Notes under the pieces: model-generated
What the model was told of the DNA's origin: nothing
What the model saw: only the letters and a program-made list of their open reading frames with translations
The model's database searches: none
Origin: Edaphochlamys debaryana
Lineage: Eukaryota; Chlorophyta; Chlorophyceae; Chlamydomonadales
DNA: 64,000 nt
Direction: 5' to 3'
Assembly (NCBI GenBank): GCA_016858145.1
Contig: JAEHOE010000160.1
Span: 124,001-188,000 of the forward strand
Translations under genes and position numbers: made by a program
In this document: piece after piece, positions 46,488-57,500 of the stretch
Layout: each line of letters begins with the position of its first letter
Numbering within the stretch: the stretch's first letter is position 1

Positions 46488-47940
46488 ACGGAACGAGGGA
46501 GTGGACGGAGGGAGGAGCGATGGAACGCATGGAGTGGATGGAGGGAGGGAGCGCCGCCCGGCCAGACGCAAGGAAGGGCTTCCCGCCCGCACCAAGTGGG
46601 AAGCCCAGGCGGCTTGCTGTGTGCGTGGGAGACGGGGCCGACACGTGACAGGCGACAAGTCGGCACACACACTCAGATCATACCGCGCCTACGCTTGCCT
46701 CGCTCAATCGAGCAGCCAATCACACTCAGATCACTTCGACCAAGTGACGGGGCATCGCTTGATAAATGTTGTTTTCCCCCGCCTCTTGAAGGTCCGCCCA
46801 GCCATGTGTGTGTCCTCAGAGACTTACCGGGATCACCTGACGGGGGTGGGAACTATCTACCCGGCGATGTATGTCTGTAACCTCCTGACGGGCACGGCTG
46901 CGTGCCTAGTCTGGCCATAATAGGGACGGATGAAGGTGTGTTGAGGGGCTTGCGCATGCCCTGGTGCATGCGGGATCCGCTCAGATTCTAACCAGGTCCT
47001 TCATTGACCATGTCGAATGCACCTGAAACACGGTGCTGAACCCCATCTTGGCCGTGTGTAAACGCAAGGCTGATTGCGGCCGCCGGGCTTATCCTTCCAT
47101 CTCTGACGGTCAGCCACGCGCCGGGCGGCGTGCCGGCGGCGAAGGCACCGAGGTCCGAGGAGCATGAGGAGAGCAACGTGGGGAACCGTTCTCGATTCCT
47201 TGCATCAAGCCATCCCTCGCCCCGCTCGTCATAGCCCCGCTGCGCGCTGCTCCTTGCCGAAGTCTCGTCGGACCCACACTCGCTCCCCTGCACTTGCCGC
47301 CCTGCCACCATCGCCGCATCCTCCCCTTGCCCCGCTACACGACTCTAAACGGGCTCAGCCCATGTCCACAAGCCGCTGAATAACGCTTGCGTCCGCCCTA
47401 GGTAGGGGTGCGGCCACGTCCTCGACTCCCTCGCCTCATGCTCGCTCCTGAGCGCACCCCACTTCCCGACCTTCCGCGCACCAGGGTCCCCCGGGCGTCC
47501 CTTTGAGGAATGGGGCTGCAGTTCCACCCTCCACCCTCCCGACCTCGCTTGCCTGACACCCCTGTTCTTAACCTTCCCTCCGCGCACCAGGCGTCAGTTC
47601 CAGGCCCTGCACAGTCCTCCGCCGCGAGCCCTGCTCCTCAACTAGTGCCTTGCCACATTTGGGCCCCTGAGCGCGCTTGCGAGCCACGCTACGGGCCCCG
47701 TCGTAGCTGCCGTTGCAGCTGAACCCATGGCAGCACACTGCGCGCCCGCAAGCGTCGATCCTGCTACCGGCAAGCCACAGCAACCCGCTGCATCCTGACC
47801 AGTCCTTCTTGCGAGTCCTTCTCGTCAGTCCCACTCGTCAGTCCCGCTCGTCAATCCGCCTCGTCAACCCGCCTCGCCTGGCCTGGCTTGGGCCTGGCCT
47901 GGGGCTGGCTTGGGCCTGCTCAGGCCTGCTGTGGGCATGC
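46488..47940. other. Convergent intergenic region
   Basis: This stretch contains the 3'UTRs of the secreted-protein gene and the DNAJC8-like gene. C-rich tracts with CTCGTCAGTCC and GGCCTGGCTTGG short repeats lie at 47800-47940. No gene is supported. Confidence 0.4.
46876..46880 (+). terminator. Poly(A) signal TGTAA
   Basis: It lies about 390 nt after the secreted-protein stop on the same strand, before the convergent DNAJC8-like gene. It is the best candidate signal for this gene. Confidence 0.35.
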
Positions 47941-50833
47941 TCAGTCCTTCTTGGGCCCCGCCGACTTGGCCGGCGGCGGGCGGTGCTGCTCGCCCACGGG
48001 TCGCTGCACGTACAGCTTCTCCTGCGGGGCGGGGGGGGCGAAGGAGTTACGGGGGCCGTGAGTGCGCCATGACATGTCCTTTCTAGCCGCCGCGTGATGT
48101 GGGGTGCTGCGCGTGCGAGGGCGCTGCAGCGCTGAGGGCGAAACCGGCCGCCTTACACTCCCCCCCCCCGTGGCCCCGGTGCCCTGAGGGCCCTCCCGCA
48201 CCAACAGGCTACTTCCCAACCCCATGCACACCGGCCAGGAGGTGAGGGGTGAGCGGTGACTCTGCGCCGGCAGGGGCCATGAACCCCGGCGACCGGCCAC
48301 CTTACCCTCCCCAGCCTAGTGGGAGCCCCCCCACCCAGGTTGGTTCCTCCCCCAGCGAGAGCCTGGGCGGCCCTGCGTCGTTACCGTACCCCAACGTTGA
48401 TCTTGGCTAGGTCCCACACCCCCAGCGAGAGCCTGGGAGGCCCCCCGCTCACCTCGTCGTTGGTCTTGAGTTTGGGCGGCTTGAGCATCCCCGTGCTCTT
48501 CTTGTTGCCGCCGCCCTTGAGGTAGTCGTGCCAGCCCGTGACGCGCTGGTCGCGCGTCTCCTCCCACTGCTTCTCGTGCTGCTTCTTGGCCTTGTGCTTC
48601 TCCTTGGCCTCCTGCTCCTTGCCCTCGAGGCGCAGCGTCTCCTCCTTGAGCTGCGGGGGTGGGAGGGGGGGTGCGGGTGTGTGTATGGAGGAGGGTGCGG
48701 GTGTGGGTGGTGGATGTGGGTGGGTGGGTGTGGATGGGTGGGTGGGTGGAGGAGGGTGCGGGTGTGGGTGTGGGTGTGGGTGGTCGTCAGTGGGTGGGTG
48801 ATTGGGGGTTGTTTGTGGGTGGGTGCGGTGGGGTGGGGAACAGGAAGCCGCCATACGGGCTTGGACGAGCGACAGTCTGGCCGCAGCGACCGCCGCTCAG
48901 CGCCCCTGTGCCTTCCACCCTCAGGAACACACGCTCGCGCCTGGCCATCCCACCCCGACCCCCAAGACCGGCCCCCAAGCCCCCTCCTTGGCCCCGCCCC
49001 TAAACTCGACGGAGCTTGCCCGCCCCTACCCCCTCACCCAGCTTGCGCCACTCGCTCCGCGCCAGCACGTCCCGCCCCAAGCCACGAAACACACACGTTT
49101 GACCCCCGCCCCCGCCCCCTCGACCCCGCCGCCCCCTCCCTCACCCGCTTCCCCAGCTTGCGCTTGCGCCACTCGCTCCGCGCCAGCACGTCCCGCGCCT
49201 TCATCTTCCAACGCTCGTGGAACTCCTCGCTCTTCTCGTACTCCGCCTCCAGGCCCTCTCTCCCCTCCTGCGGGGTGGGGGTGGGTGAAATGCGGGGGAA
49301 GGGCAAGCCCACACAGACACACGTGCGGTCAGGCGCAGTCGGGGTGGGCAACTTTGGGGCCTCAGTTCACACCCATACGCACCCCCTCACCTCGATTGGC
49401 ATGGACCCGATGCCCTACCCAGTGAGGCTGGGTGGGTTTGGCCCCGACCTGAGCGTTTCAACCCCTCCCAAGCCCACACCCACTCCGGTACACAGCCCAG
49501 CACGTGCATCCCCCCTCCGCGAACCCCTACCCTCTGCTTCCCCACCCTCCCCCTCCTCACCTCGTGCAGCAGGGAAGCCACGCGCACCAGGTTGTCGTGC
49601 TTGGTCTCCTTCTTGCGCTCCTTGCGCACCTCGTCTGGGGGGGGGGCGGACAGGGGAGGGGAGGGGGAGGGGTGCAGGCCGTCAGCGATGGCGAGGATTG
49701 CTTTCTGCTGCCCGCGGCCGAGGGTCCAACAAGGATACCGGTAGCAAGCAAGGGCGTGTGCACCAAGGCGCCTCGTGTGCACGCAGGCGCTAAGCCGCGA
49801 CTCCAGCGTCCAGGCTACCCTTCCCAGCTCCCACGCCGCCCCTCTCCAACCCCGCGCCCCCAGCCTCGCCTCCAGGCCCACCGCTTCCTCCCGACCCCTC
49901 CAGCCCCGTCAGTGGGGCCACAGGGGCTGGCGCGCTGCACCCCACCCCCACCCCTCCCCTCCCCCCGGCAACAATGTCCAGCCCCGGTACCAGGCCCCCA
50001 AAGCCCACCCCGGGCCATGTCCAGCCCCCCTACCCGGCCCCCCCAAAGCCCACCTCGGGCCATGTCCAGCCCCCCTACCCGGCCCCCCCAACGCCCACCT
50101 CGGGCCATGTCCAGCCACTTGAGCAGGTGCTCCCTCTTCTCATCATCCATCAGCTCCTTCTGGGCCTCGCCCAGGACTGGGTGGGGACAGGGGCACGTGT
50201 TTCAGGGGCACGTGTCAAGGCTAAGTGCCTAGTCAAGGGATTGGCCCAACACCAGGCTCTCATCCTGCGAGGCCTTGGCTGGGGTGTAGGGGGTGGATTC
50301 AGGTGGTGCAGAGGAAGCGGGGAGTGAGGCCCGGGGGGGCCCGGGGGGGGCGTGCCAACACCCCCCCCCCCCGGACTCGAGGGGTTGGCTCCCGACCCCG
50401 TGGACCCCCCCCCCCGGTGCTCACTGTCGAACGCTGTTGAGGCCTGCGGGTGCTTGCACTTGTCCGGGTGCACCATCAGCGAGAGCTTGCGGTATTGCTT
50501 CTTGACATCCTCGGGAGTGGCGTCAAACGTGAGCGCCAGCTTCTCAAAGGGATTGAGTTTAAACGCCCAGAGGATGCGGTTGACCTCGTTGTCGCGGTCC
50601 ACGTCTCTGAGGTCGGAGAAGAAGGCCTGCGAAGCAGATGGTCGCAGGTCAGCGCCCGCCGAAGCCCCAGCCCGCGCTCCGTTATTAGCTCTCACCTTAA
50701 GCAGATCCTCAGGGTCCAATTGCTCTAGCTCCTCCACCGTTGCTCGGTGGGGAGCTTCCTCAGCGGGCTCATTGCCCGCCTCGGCCGCGCTGCTTGGCCC
50801 TGGCCCAGCTCCCGCGTCCTCCGCGTCCGCCAT
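47941..50833 (-). CDS. DNAJC8: DNAJC8/SPF31-type J-domain protein
   Basis: Seven minus-strand exons: 50833-50696, 50626-50425, 50176-50099, 49634-49561, 49267-49145, 48650-48453, 48021-47941; 297 aa. The start is MADAEDAG; an open frame continues upstream but only from GTG. After an acidic N-terminus, residues ~47-140 hold the J domain: NPFEKLALTFDATPEDVKKQYRKLS, then the diagnostic HPD at 99-101 (LMVHPDKCKHP). The rest is a highly charged helix (LKEETLRLEGKEQEAKEKHK, KQHEKQWEETRDQRVTGW), ending in a basic tail (KSAGPKKD). Length and layout match DNAJC8/SPF31, a spliceosome-associated HSP70 co-chaperone in the nucleus. Introns 3 and 5 contain extra copies of the adjoining exon ends. Confidence 0.93.
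48660..48790 (+). repeat. GGGTG-type minisatellite
   Basis: Degenerate GGGTGTGGGTGG units fill part of intron 5 of the DNAJC8-like gene. Confidence 0.75.
49975..50116 (+). repeat. 45-bp tandem repeat containing an exon end
   Basis: CCCACCTCGGGCCATGTCC-type units occur at 50004-50026, 50049-50071 and 50094-50116, exactly 45 bp apart, with a partial unit from about 49975. The last unit is the true 3' end of exon 3 plus its donor; the others are copies inside intron 3. Confidence 0.9.
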
Positions 50834-51712
50834 CCGTGCTTCTACAACTCCCGCTCCTAGAAGGTCCACTAGCGAGGAGCGAACTCGGGCAGGTTGGCCC
50901 TTGTGCGCGCCGATGGGCAGGGTTTGGACTGGAAGGCTGGACGCAAGCGCTTATGTTGGCGAGGGGTGTGCAGACAAGGGGTGATGGCGCTCAGAGATGG
51001 CAGGCAAGCGTAGAAGCGCTGGGAGTTGGGTTCTCCGTTGAAAGAGTACGGTGTGTTTTGCACGCGTGCCTGTCCCTGTGCACGTCTCATCTCCCTCGCC
51101 CAGCACACCAGCGCCTCGGTCGTTGGGAAGGGTTTGAACACCTTGGTCGACGACGTGTTAAGTCACACCAAACGACCAGAGTCGAGCCATTCCGCAAAGC
51201 GTCATGAAGGTCAACACTGCCAGGACACGTCCGACCCCGCCGAGGCTCTCTGTCAAACCCCGAGGCCCCGCCGCCGCCATCCGCAACAAAACATCTGACG
51301 TCTCATTGACGTCCGTCTCTGGTAATAGCACACACATACAAACCACTCGTGACGCGCTTCGCTGCTGTCAAGCCCTGTGCCAAGCCGCCGCACTGGGTTC
51401 CTCCCGCCCAGTACAACCTCCCTCTCCAGCATCCTCCTTCAGCCATCAGATACGGTACCCGGCATTCTTCCGCTTTCAGCACACCGCCACCCGAGCGCTC
51501 CACGCAAAATCGGAAGTCCAACCAAGCTTCTACATATGCCTAAGCAGTAAGCATATACGCCTGCGGTTGCCTGCTCTCCTCGCCCCGTTCATGAGCGGCA
51601 GCCCCCCACTCACTCCCTCGGCAACCCCTGCTGCGTCCATCGCCGCAGGCCAGCTCAGGTTGTGTCCATCGCCGCGGGCAAGCTTTGGTTGCGTCCATCG
51701 TCGCAGGCCAGC
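50834..51712. other. Intergenic region upstream of the DNAJC8-like gene
   Basis: Both flanking genes are on the minus strand, so this holds the DNAJC8-like promoter and the sterol isomerase 3'UTR. A threefold imperfect repeat of TGCGTCCATCGCCGCAGGC type lies at 51630-51712 next to the last sterol isomerase exon. No other gene is seen. Confidence 0.4.
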
Positions 51713-54302
51713 TCAGGACGACTTCCGCTTGCTGGGCTTCCTGCGCGGTGGCAGCAGCCGGGCAGAATGGGAGGGAGGGTTAGAGTTCAGGAAGCGGGAC
51801 CAAGAGGCATCACCACCAATTACTGCTCCCAGCGAAGCCACGGGAAAGAGGGGCTGAGGCGGCTCCGAAGACCGGCAAACCCTCTTGGCACGCCCTCCAA
51901 AACGAGCCCCCGCCCGTCTGCCCCTCCTCGTCCAGCCTCGAGCCCATGGCCCTCAGCACCCGCCTGTGCCCCCTTCCCCCGCCTCCCGCTCACGACGCTC
52001 GCCCGCTCAGCTTCAAACTCCCCCGCCTCCCCCAGCCCATCGGCCCCTACATTTTCCCCCACCCCACGCCCTCCGCCGCAAGCTGCCCAACTGCGCGCCG
52101 GCACCCAAACCCCGCTCCCCGACCACCCGTCCCCCGCCACCCACCCCCCGGCCGCGGCTGCCACCGCCGCGTTGATATTGGATGCGCAGTAGGCGATGCA
52201 GGTGAGCGGCACCACGATCCAGATGGCGTTGGCGCCAATGAAGTAGGCCCAGAAGTAGAGCGGCTCGGTGCGCGTGTGCGCAAGGCCTGTAGGGAGCGTG
52301 TGCGGATACGGTTAGGGGCAGCGGATACGGGATGGCAGTGCTGCAGGGCACAGACGGTGGGTGGCTCGGTGCGCGTGTGCGCTAGGCCTGCGGGTGTGGG
52401 AGGGAGGGAGGGGTGCAGGATGGGGCGGGTCACGTCGGGAGGGACAGGGGGGCAAGAGCCAGCCCTGCAGAGCTCAGACGGCCCGTGCTGGCCCGTTCCG
52501 CGGGTAGCCTGGGGTAGGTCAGCGCGTAACCAGCGCGTAGCGGCGACGGGGAAGTTCGCCAGGGCAAAGCGTCCAAGAGCAAGCCCTGTCGCTGCGCGCG
52601 TATCGCACACAGCGTCTCCCACCCGTCCTTCCTGCCCACGCCCCACGCACCCTCGTGGATGCACGTGAGGTAGTACAGCACATCGCCGTACAGCTGCCCC
52701 AGGGACACCAAGGCCATGGCCGTGAAGCGCCACGAGGTGCGGTACAGGATGCCCAGCACGATGACGAAGCACAGCGGGCCCCACACGAAGGCCGTCACGC
52801 CCTCCATCTGCACGATGAAGGCGTCGCGCGTGGCGTAGCGGGAGTCGGCCTTGGTGTACTCCTTCCCTGTGGTAGGGGATTGGGGGGCCGGAGCGGTGAG
52901 GGTCGAGCAGAGGGCATTTCTCGAGCGGGAAACGAATTGTTCTAGTGGGGATTCGGCAGGTGGCTTCCCTCCTCTCAATGGGGTCAGAGGCAAGCGGCAG
53001 GGTGTGGGCCGCAGTGAGCGATCCGCCCTGGCGTCCTCCTGCCCTGCAGGGGCCCAGGAGAACAAGAATCAGAGACCTGATCAGGACGCACTGAACCGGA
53101 GAATGGGATGTCACTGCGATGAGAGCGTGGGGGTTAGGGGAGGCGGGCCCCCAATTTGGGTCCGTCTGGGTGCACTCCTGCCCCTGCAGGCTGCGGGGAT
53201 GTAGGTCGGTTCGTTCGATTCTGACGGGATATCAAGCTTCCGTGGAGTATTCGGGTGGGGCCTCGGGGTGTTTGTTGTTGAGCGGGATCGCGCCGACGCC
53301 AGGGAATCCTTGCCTCAGGGCCTCGGAGGCCACATTATTGGTGCGTGAACTCCCCCCCTGTAATGCGCGCTTGGGGTTGCGGACGGGGAAGCGGGTCGAT
53401 CGACGGGTGCGCGGTTGAGGGGGTAGGGGGCTGGGTGCGGGTGCCACAGCAACAGGCCACCTGCGTAGCTTCCTGTCCGGCAGGAAGCCGGCATAAGCTT
53501 AGGATTGTTTGGGTGGATTTATGGGGGAGTTTTTTTTCTCGAGTGCAAACGGGTGTGGGATGGTTCAATAGACGGGCAGAAGGGCAGAAGGGCAGCTGAA
53601 GCGGGAAAGCACGGCTGAGAGCTGAGAGGGCAGGGCGGGAGGAAGGAGCCAGCCGGTCAGGGCACAGACTCGCGGAGCCGCTGTTCGCAGACCCCTTGCC
53701 CAGACACTTAAATACTGCAATTCGGCCGTGCGTAGGGAAAACCGGTGGCTAGGTGGGTGCAGCCGAGAGGCGCCGCGGGGAAAGCCGCGGGGCCGCGGGA
53801 AGGTGGCTGCGCTGGAGCAGCGTCCGGTTTGACTGCAACCCACCACCCTACCCCAAGCCCGGCTGCTTACAAATCTCCTTCAGGATGTTGCCGGTGGTGT
53901 CCTGGTAGAACTTGCTGTCCAGAACCACGGTACCTGTGCGAGCGCAGCGCGTTCAGTCGCTGCACCGTTGCCATGCAGCGCCGACGGCTCAGCGACCGGC
54001 CCCGCACCTTCGATCACAAGGTGGATGATACCCGTGCACATCCACCAGCCGGCCCATAGCCGCTCCACAAGGCTGAGCTTGTAGCGCCCTGCGCGCGCGA
54101 AGGATGCTGATGGCGCGGCTCGAACAAGCGAGCGACAGCTTCAGCGCTGCTTGCCTGTGAGCATCACCATCAGCAGCACCACCAGCGCCGAGCCACCAAA
54201 GAACACGCTAAGGATTTGCTCATAGGGCAGTAGGTTTGGCACGAATCCCTCGAGCTCGATGTCCTCGGGGACATAAGGGTGCTTGAACCCAGTCTGAGTC
54301 AT
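51713..54302 (-). CDS. EBP: EBP/HYD1 sterol delta8-delta7 isomerase
   Basis: Six minus-strand exons: 54302-54155, 54088-54008, 53933-53871, 52866-52651, 52286-52145, 51740-51713; 225 aa, close to the usual ~220-230. The reaction moves the sterol double bond from C8 to C7 in the ER during sterol synthesis. Four or more membrane spans are visible (VFFGGSALVVLLMVML; WAGWWMCTGIIHLVIEG; VWGPLCFVIVLGILY; FWAYFIGANAIWIVVPLTCI). Family active-site residues are present: His72 and Glu76 in IIHLVIEG, Glu119 in VQMEGVTAF, and the Asn in IGANAIW. KEYTKADSRY and LGQLYGDVLYYLTCIHEG are strongly family-like. A 9-residue last exon supplies a basic tail (KPSKRKSS), plausible for ER retention. Intron 1 uses a GC donor (ACAG|GCAAGC). 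Confidence 0.93.
53268..53305 (-). repeat. Dispersed intronic repeat R1 copy
   Basis: On the minus strand this reads CCTGGCGTCGGCGCGATCC then CGCTCAGCAACAA, inside intron 3 of the sterol isomerase gene and in its sense orientation. Confidence 0.7.
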
Positions 54303-54566
54303 CTTTGCCTGCCTATGGTGGGGTAGGGCCGGGGTGGGGAGTACAGAGTCTGGGGCGTGCAGGGAGGCCTCAGTATGGGGCAGCGGGGCGACTGGCGGAC
54401 TTCCACTGTGCATTTCGAGTAAACCTGGTTGCGGGGTTACTTCTTGACTTGACAGACTGCAGGTTGTTTCAAGCATTGCTCTCAACACGCCCTTGCGTGC
54501 TCTTCGCTGAGCCATGTAGACCGCGGCTAGGCCCGGACTTGGGCACGCACGCGGGCCGACGGGAAC
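54303..54566. promoter_or_regulatory. Divergent promoter region
   Basis: Only 264 bp separate the sterol isomerase start (minus) from the IQ-motif protein start (plus), so the two genes must share a bidirectional promoter region. No TATA box is obvious. Confidence 0.5.
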
Positions 54567-57500
54567 ATGACGTCGCCCCTGCATAGAGCACAGGAACGTG
54601 TCACGCTTCATGAGCTCATCCGCGTGGGCGTCGGGCGACAGGAGGACCTTCGGCTGCTCCAAAATGTGAGCCGTGTCTCGCGTCTCGCGCTTTCTCCGTC
54701 TGATATGACCTCCACAACCGCACCGTGGACGCTGACCGTGGTCGCACGGGCCGACACTTGACCTCAGGGGACGGACCCATCCAACCGACGCAACGCGCAC
54801 GCGTGCCAGACAAGCTTGTGCCCAACCCTCCTTCCCTCCCCCTCCTTCTCCCCCCGCGCTTCACCCCATCCCACCCCTTTTCCCCGCAGGTCGCCATGCA
54901 GGCGGCCTGCCTCCCGGCTACCTCTGTGGCCCAGCTCCTTCGCGAGGCGGCGCTGCGCGAGGAGTGGCGCCGGGGCCGCGAGGAGGGACTCCTGGCCACG
55001 CTCCGAGGCCTGCCCGGGGGGCTGCAGGCTGTGGCGCTGGCCTCGGGCCCCGGCGGGGGCCTCTCGGCGGCGGACGGGCGGCTGCTGTCGGAGCATGTCA
55101 CGGCCCTCACGGAGGTGCGTGGGCTGACGGGGTGACCGAGGGAGGACCTTCACGGAGGCAGAAGGGCTGAGGGGGTTGAAGGAGGAAGGGCACGACGCCG
55201 GGGGGCGGGGGACCTCTTCGGAGAACGTCACGGCCCTCACGGAGGTGGGAGGGCTGAGGGGGTGGGCTAGGAGTGGAGGCCCTCACGGTGGTGCGTGGGC
55301 TGACGGGGTGACCGAGGGAGGACCTTCACGGAGGCAGAAGGGCTGAGGGGGTTGAAGGAGGAAGGGCACGACGCCGGGGGGCGGGGGACCTCTTCGGAGA
55401 ACGTCACGGCCCTCACGGAGGTGGGAGGGCTGAGGGGGTGGGCTAGGAGTGGAGGCCCTCACGGTGGTGCGTGGGCTGACGGGGTGACCGAGGGAGGACC
55501 TTCACGGAGGCAGAAGGGCTGAGGGGGTTGAAGGAGGAAGGGCACGACGCCGGGGGGCGGGGGACCTCTTCGGAGAACGTCACGGCCCTCACGGAGGTGG
55601 GAGGGCTGAGGGGGTGGGCTAGGAGTGGAGGCCCTCACGGTGGTGCGTGGGCTGAAGGGGGTGGGGGGGTGGAGGAGGGTGGGCCCTCACGAAGGGCCGA
55701 GGCTACGTGGGGGAGGGCCCGCCCGTTGACCCGAGGGGGGCTCTGACACCGAAGCGTGTCGTCCACCCCTCCACCCCGTCCACCCCGTCCACCCCCCCAC
55801 ACCCTGCGCGATCCCGCTCAGCAGCAAGCACCCCCACACCCCCTCCACCCCTCCGCACCCCCACACCCCCACAGATGATACAGCAGTCGCACACCCGCCG
55901 GCGCTACCGCACCAACGGCCGCGTGTCCCCCGGCAAGCGCAGCTCCGCCCCGGGCGCGGACCGCCGCGGCGGCAGTCCCTACCGCGGCACCCCCACCAGC
56001 TCAAGCACGGGCGGGCCCCCCACGCCCACCCGCATGCAACAACAACACTTCCAACAGAACCAGCAATACCGGCCTCCGGGCAGCGGAAGCGGAAGCGGCG
56101 CCCCGGCCTCCTCGCCATCGCCATCATCTGCAACTGTAGCCATCTACGGAAGCGGCGGCGCGGTGGTTGGGTCCCCGGCCCGGGCCCTCCGGGCCCACGG
56201 CGCCAGCCGCGCCAAGCCCGCCGTCTCCACCCCACGCTCCGGCGGCAGCGGCAGCGGCAGCCCCGTCGTCGTGGTTAGCGGCGGGAGCGGCCCTGGCCGG
56301 TCCGGAATCGGGACCGGGGCAGGGGCAGGGGCGGGGGCGGGGGCGGGAGGAGGGGCCGGCAGCTCTCCGGGAACGCCCACGCGGCGGGGCGCCAACTGGG
56401 GTCGGCCGGGCAGCGCCCCGGAGGAGCGGCTGGCGCTGGCGGAGGGCGGCGCGGCGGCGGCGGCGCTGGCGGAGGCGGCGGCGCGGGCGGTCGACGACGG
56501 CAGCGGCCCTGGCGGCGAGGGCCAGCGCAGCAGCGGCTTTCGGCAGCTGCTCAAGCTACAGCAGCTGCTCATGGCGGTGGGTGGGGTTGGGGTGGGGATT
56601 GGGGGTAGGGGGTTGAAGATTAGGGCTGGGTGGGGTGAGGGTGGGGGGGGGACTGGTTGCATGTGGCGGACTGGGGCGGATTGCTGGGGCCTGGATTCGT
56701 GTGCCGGGCGAGGGGTGGGAGGTGAAGGGAGGGCGCGGGCCCAAGGCCGTGGGCCGTGGTCCCAGGTCGCAACTAATGGCTGTGGGCGGGCGGGTGGGTG
56801 GGTGGGTGGGTGGGTGTAGGGTGAGGGTTGGGCGTGGAAATTGTTGGTTGAGGGGGGCCTGGCGCCTTCTGTATGCTTTGTTAGCGTTCAGTGGCTGCGG
56901 CTGTTGTCGACCGTCGGGGCGTAGGAGGAAGGGATGAGGGGGGATGAGGGTGAGGGTCCAAGGGAGGAGGTGGAGGCAGCGAGGAGACGGTTGAGGGGGC
57001 CTGGAACGGCAGCGTGAGGTGGGATGGGATGGGGTGGGCTGAGGGGTGATGGGATGGGATGGTTGGGGCGTGTTGGGACCGTCTGTGCTTCCGTTACCGT
57101 CCGGGCAGGGGAACCGGAGCCGAATGTGAGGTACATGGCCGAGTGGTGCTCTTGGGCACGCTATGACTCATGCCGTACCACCGCCGTACCGCTGCCGTAC
57201 AGGGCATTCGCGAGCACGTGGTGTCGGACGGCGAGGTGAGCGCCCTGGACGCCCTGGGGGCCTCCGTGGCAGAGGGCCAGGCCCTCTTCGCCGACTGCCT
57301 AGCAGAGGCGGCGGAGGCGGCGGGCCTGCCCGCCGAAGCCGCCTGGGCTCCGTTGGGCCCGGGTACGGGCACCGGGACCGGCTCGGGCCCAGGCCCAACT
57401 GGCGTGGCCGGCAGCGTCCGCGGCTCGGTCAGCCTTGGGGTGTCGGTGCTCGGGGCCTCGGGGGACCTGGGTAGCTCGTGGGAGTCTGGCGGGCCCGGGG

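Noticed and set aside
48528..49793. 421-codon plus-strand open frame
   Set aside because: It is antisense to the DNAJC8-like exons and a GGGTG minisatellite, and its composition is pure repeat.
55115..55660. CRISPR-like regular spacing
   Set aside because: The 176-bp units are contiguous and identical throughout, with no distinct spacers, and lie in a eukaryotic intron. It is a tandem repeat.
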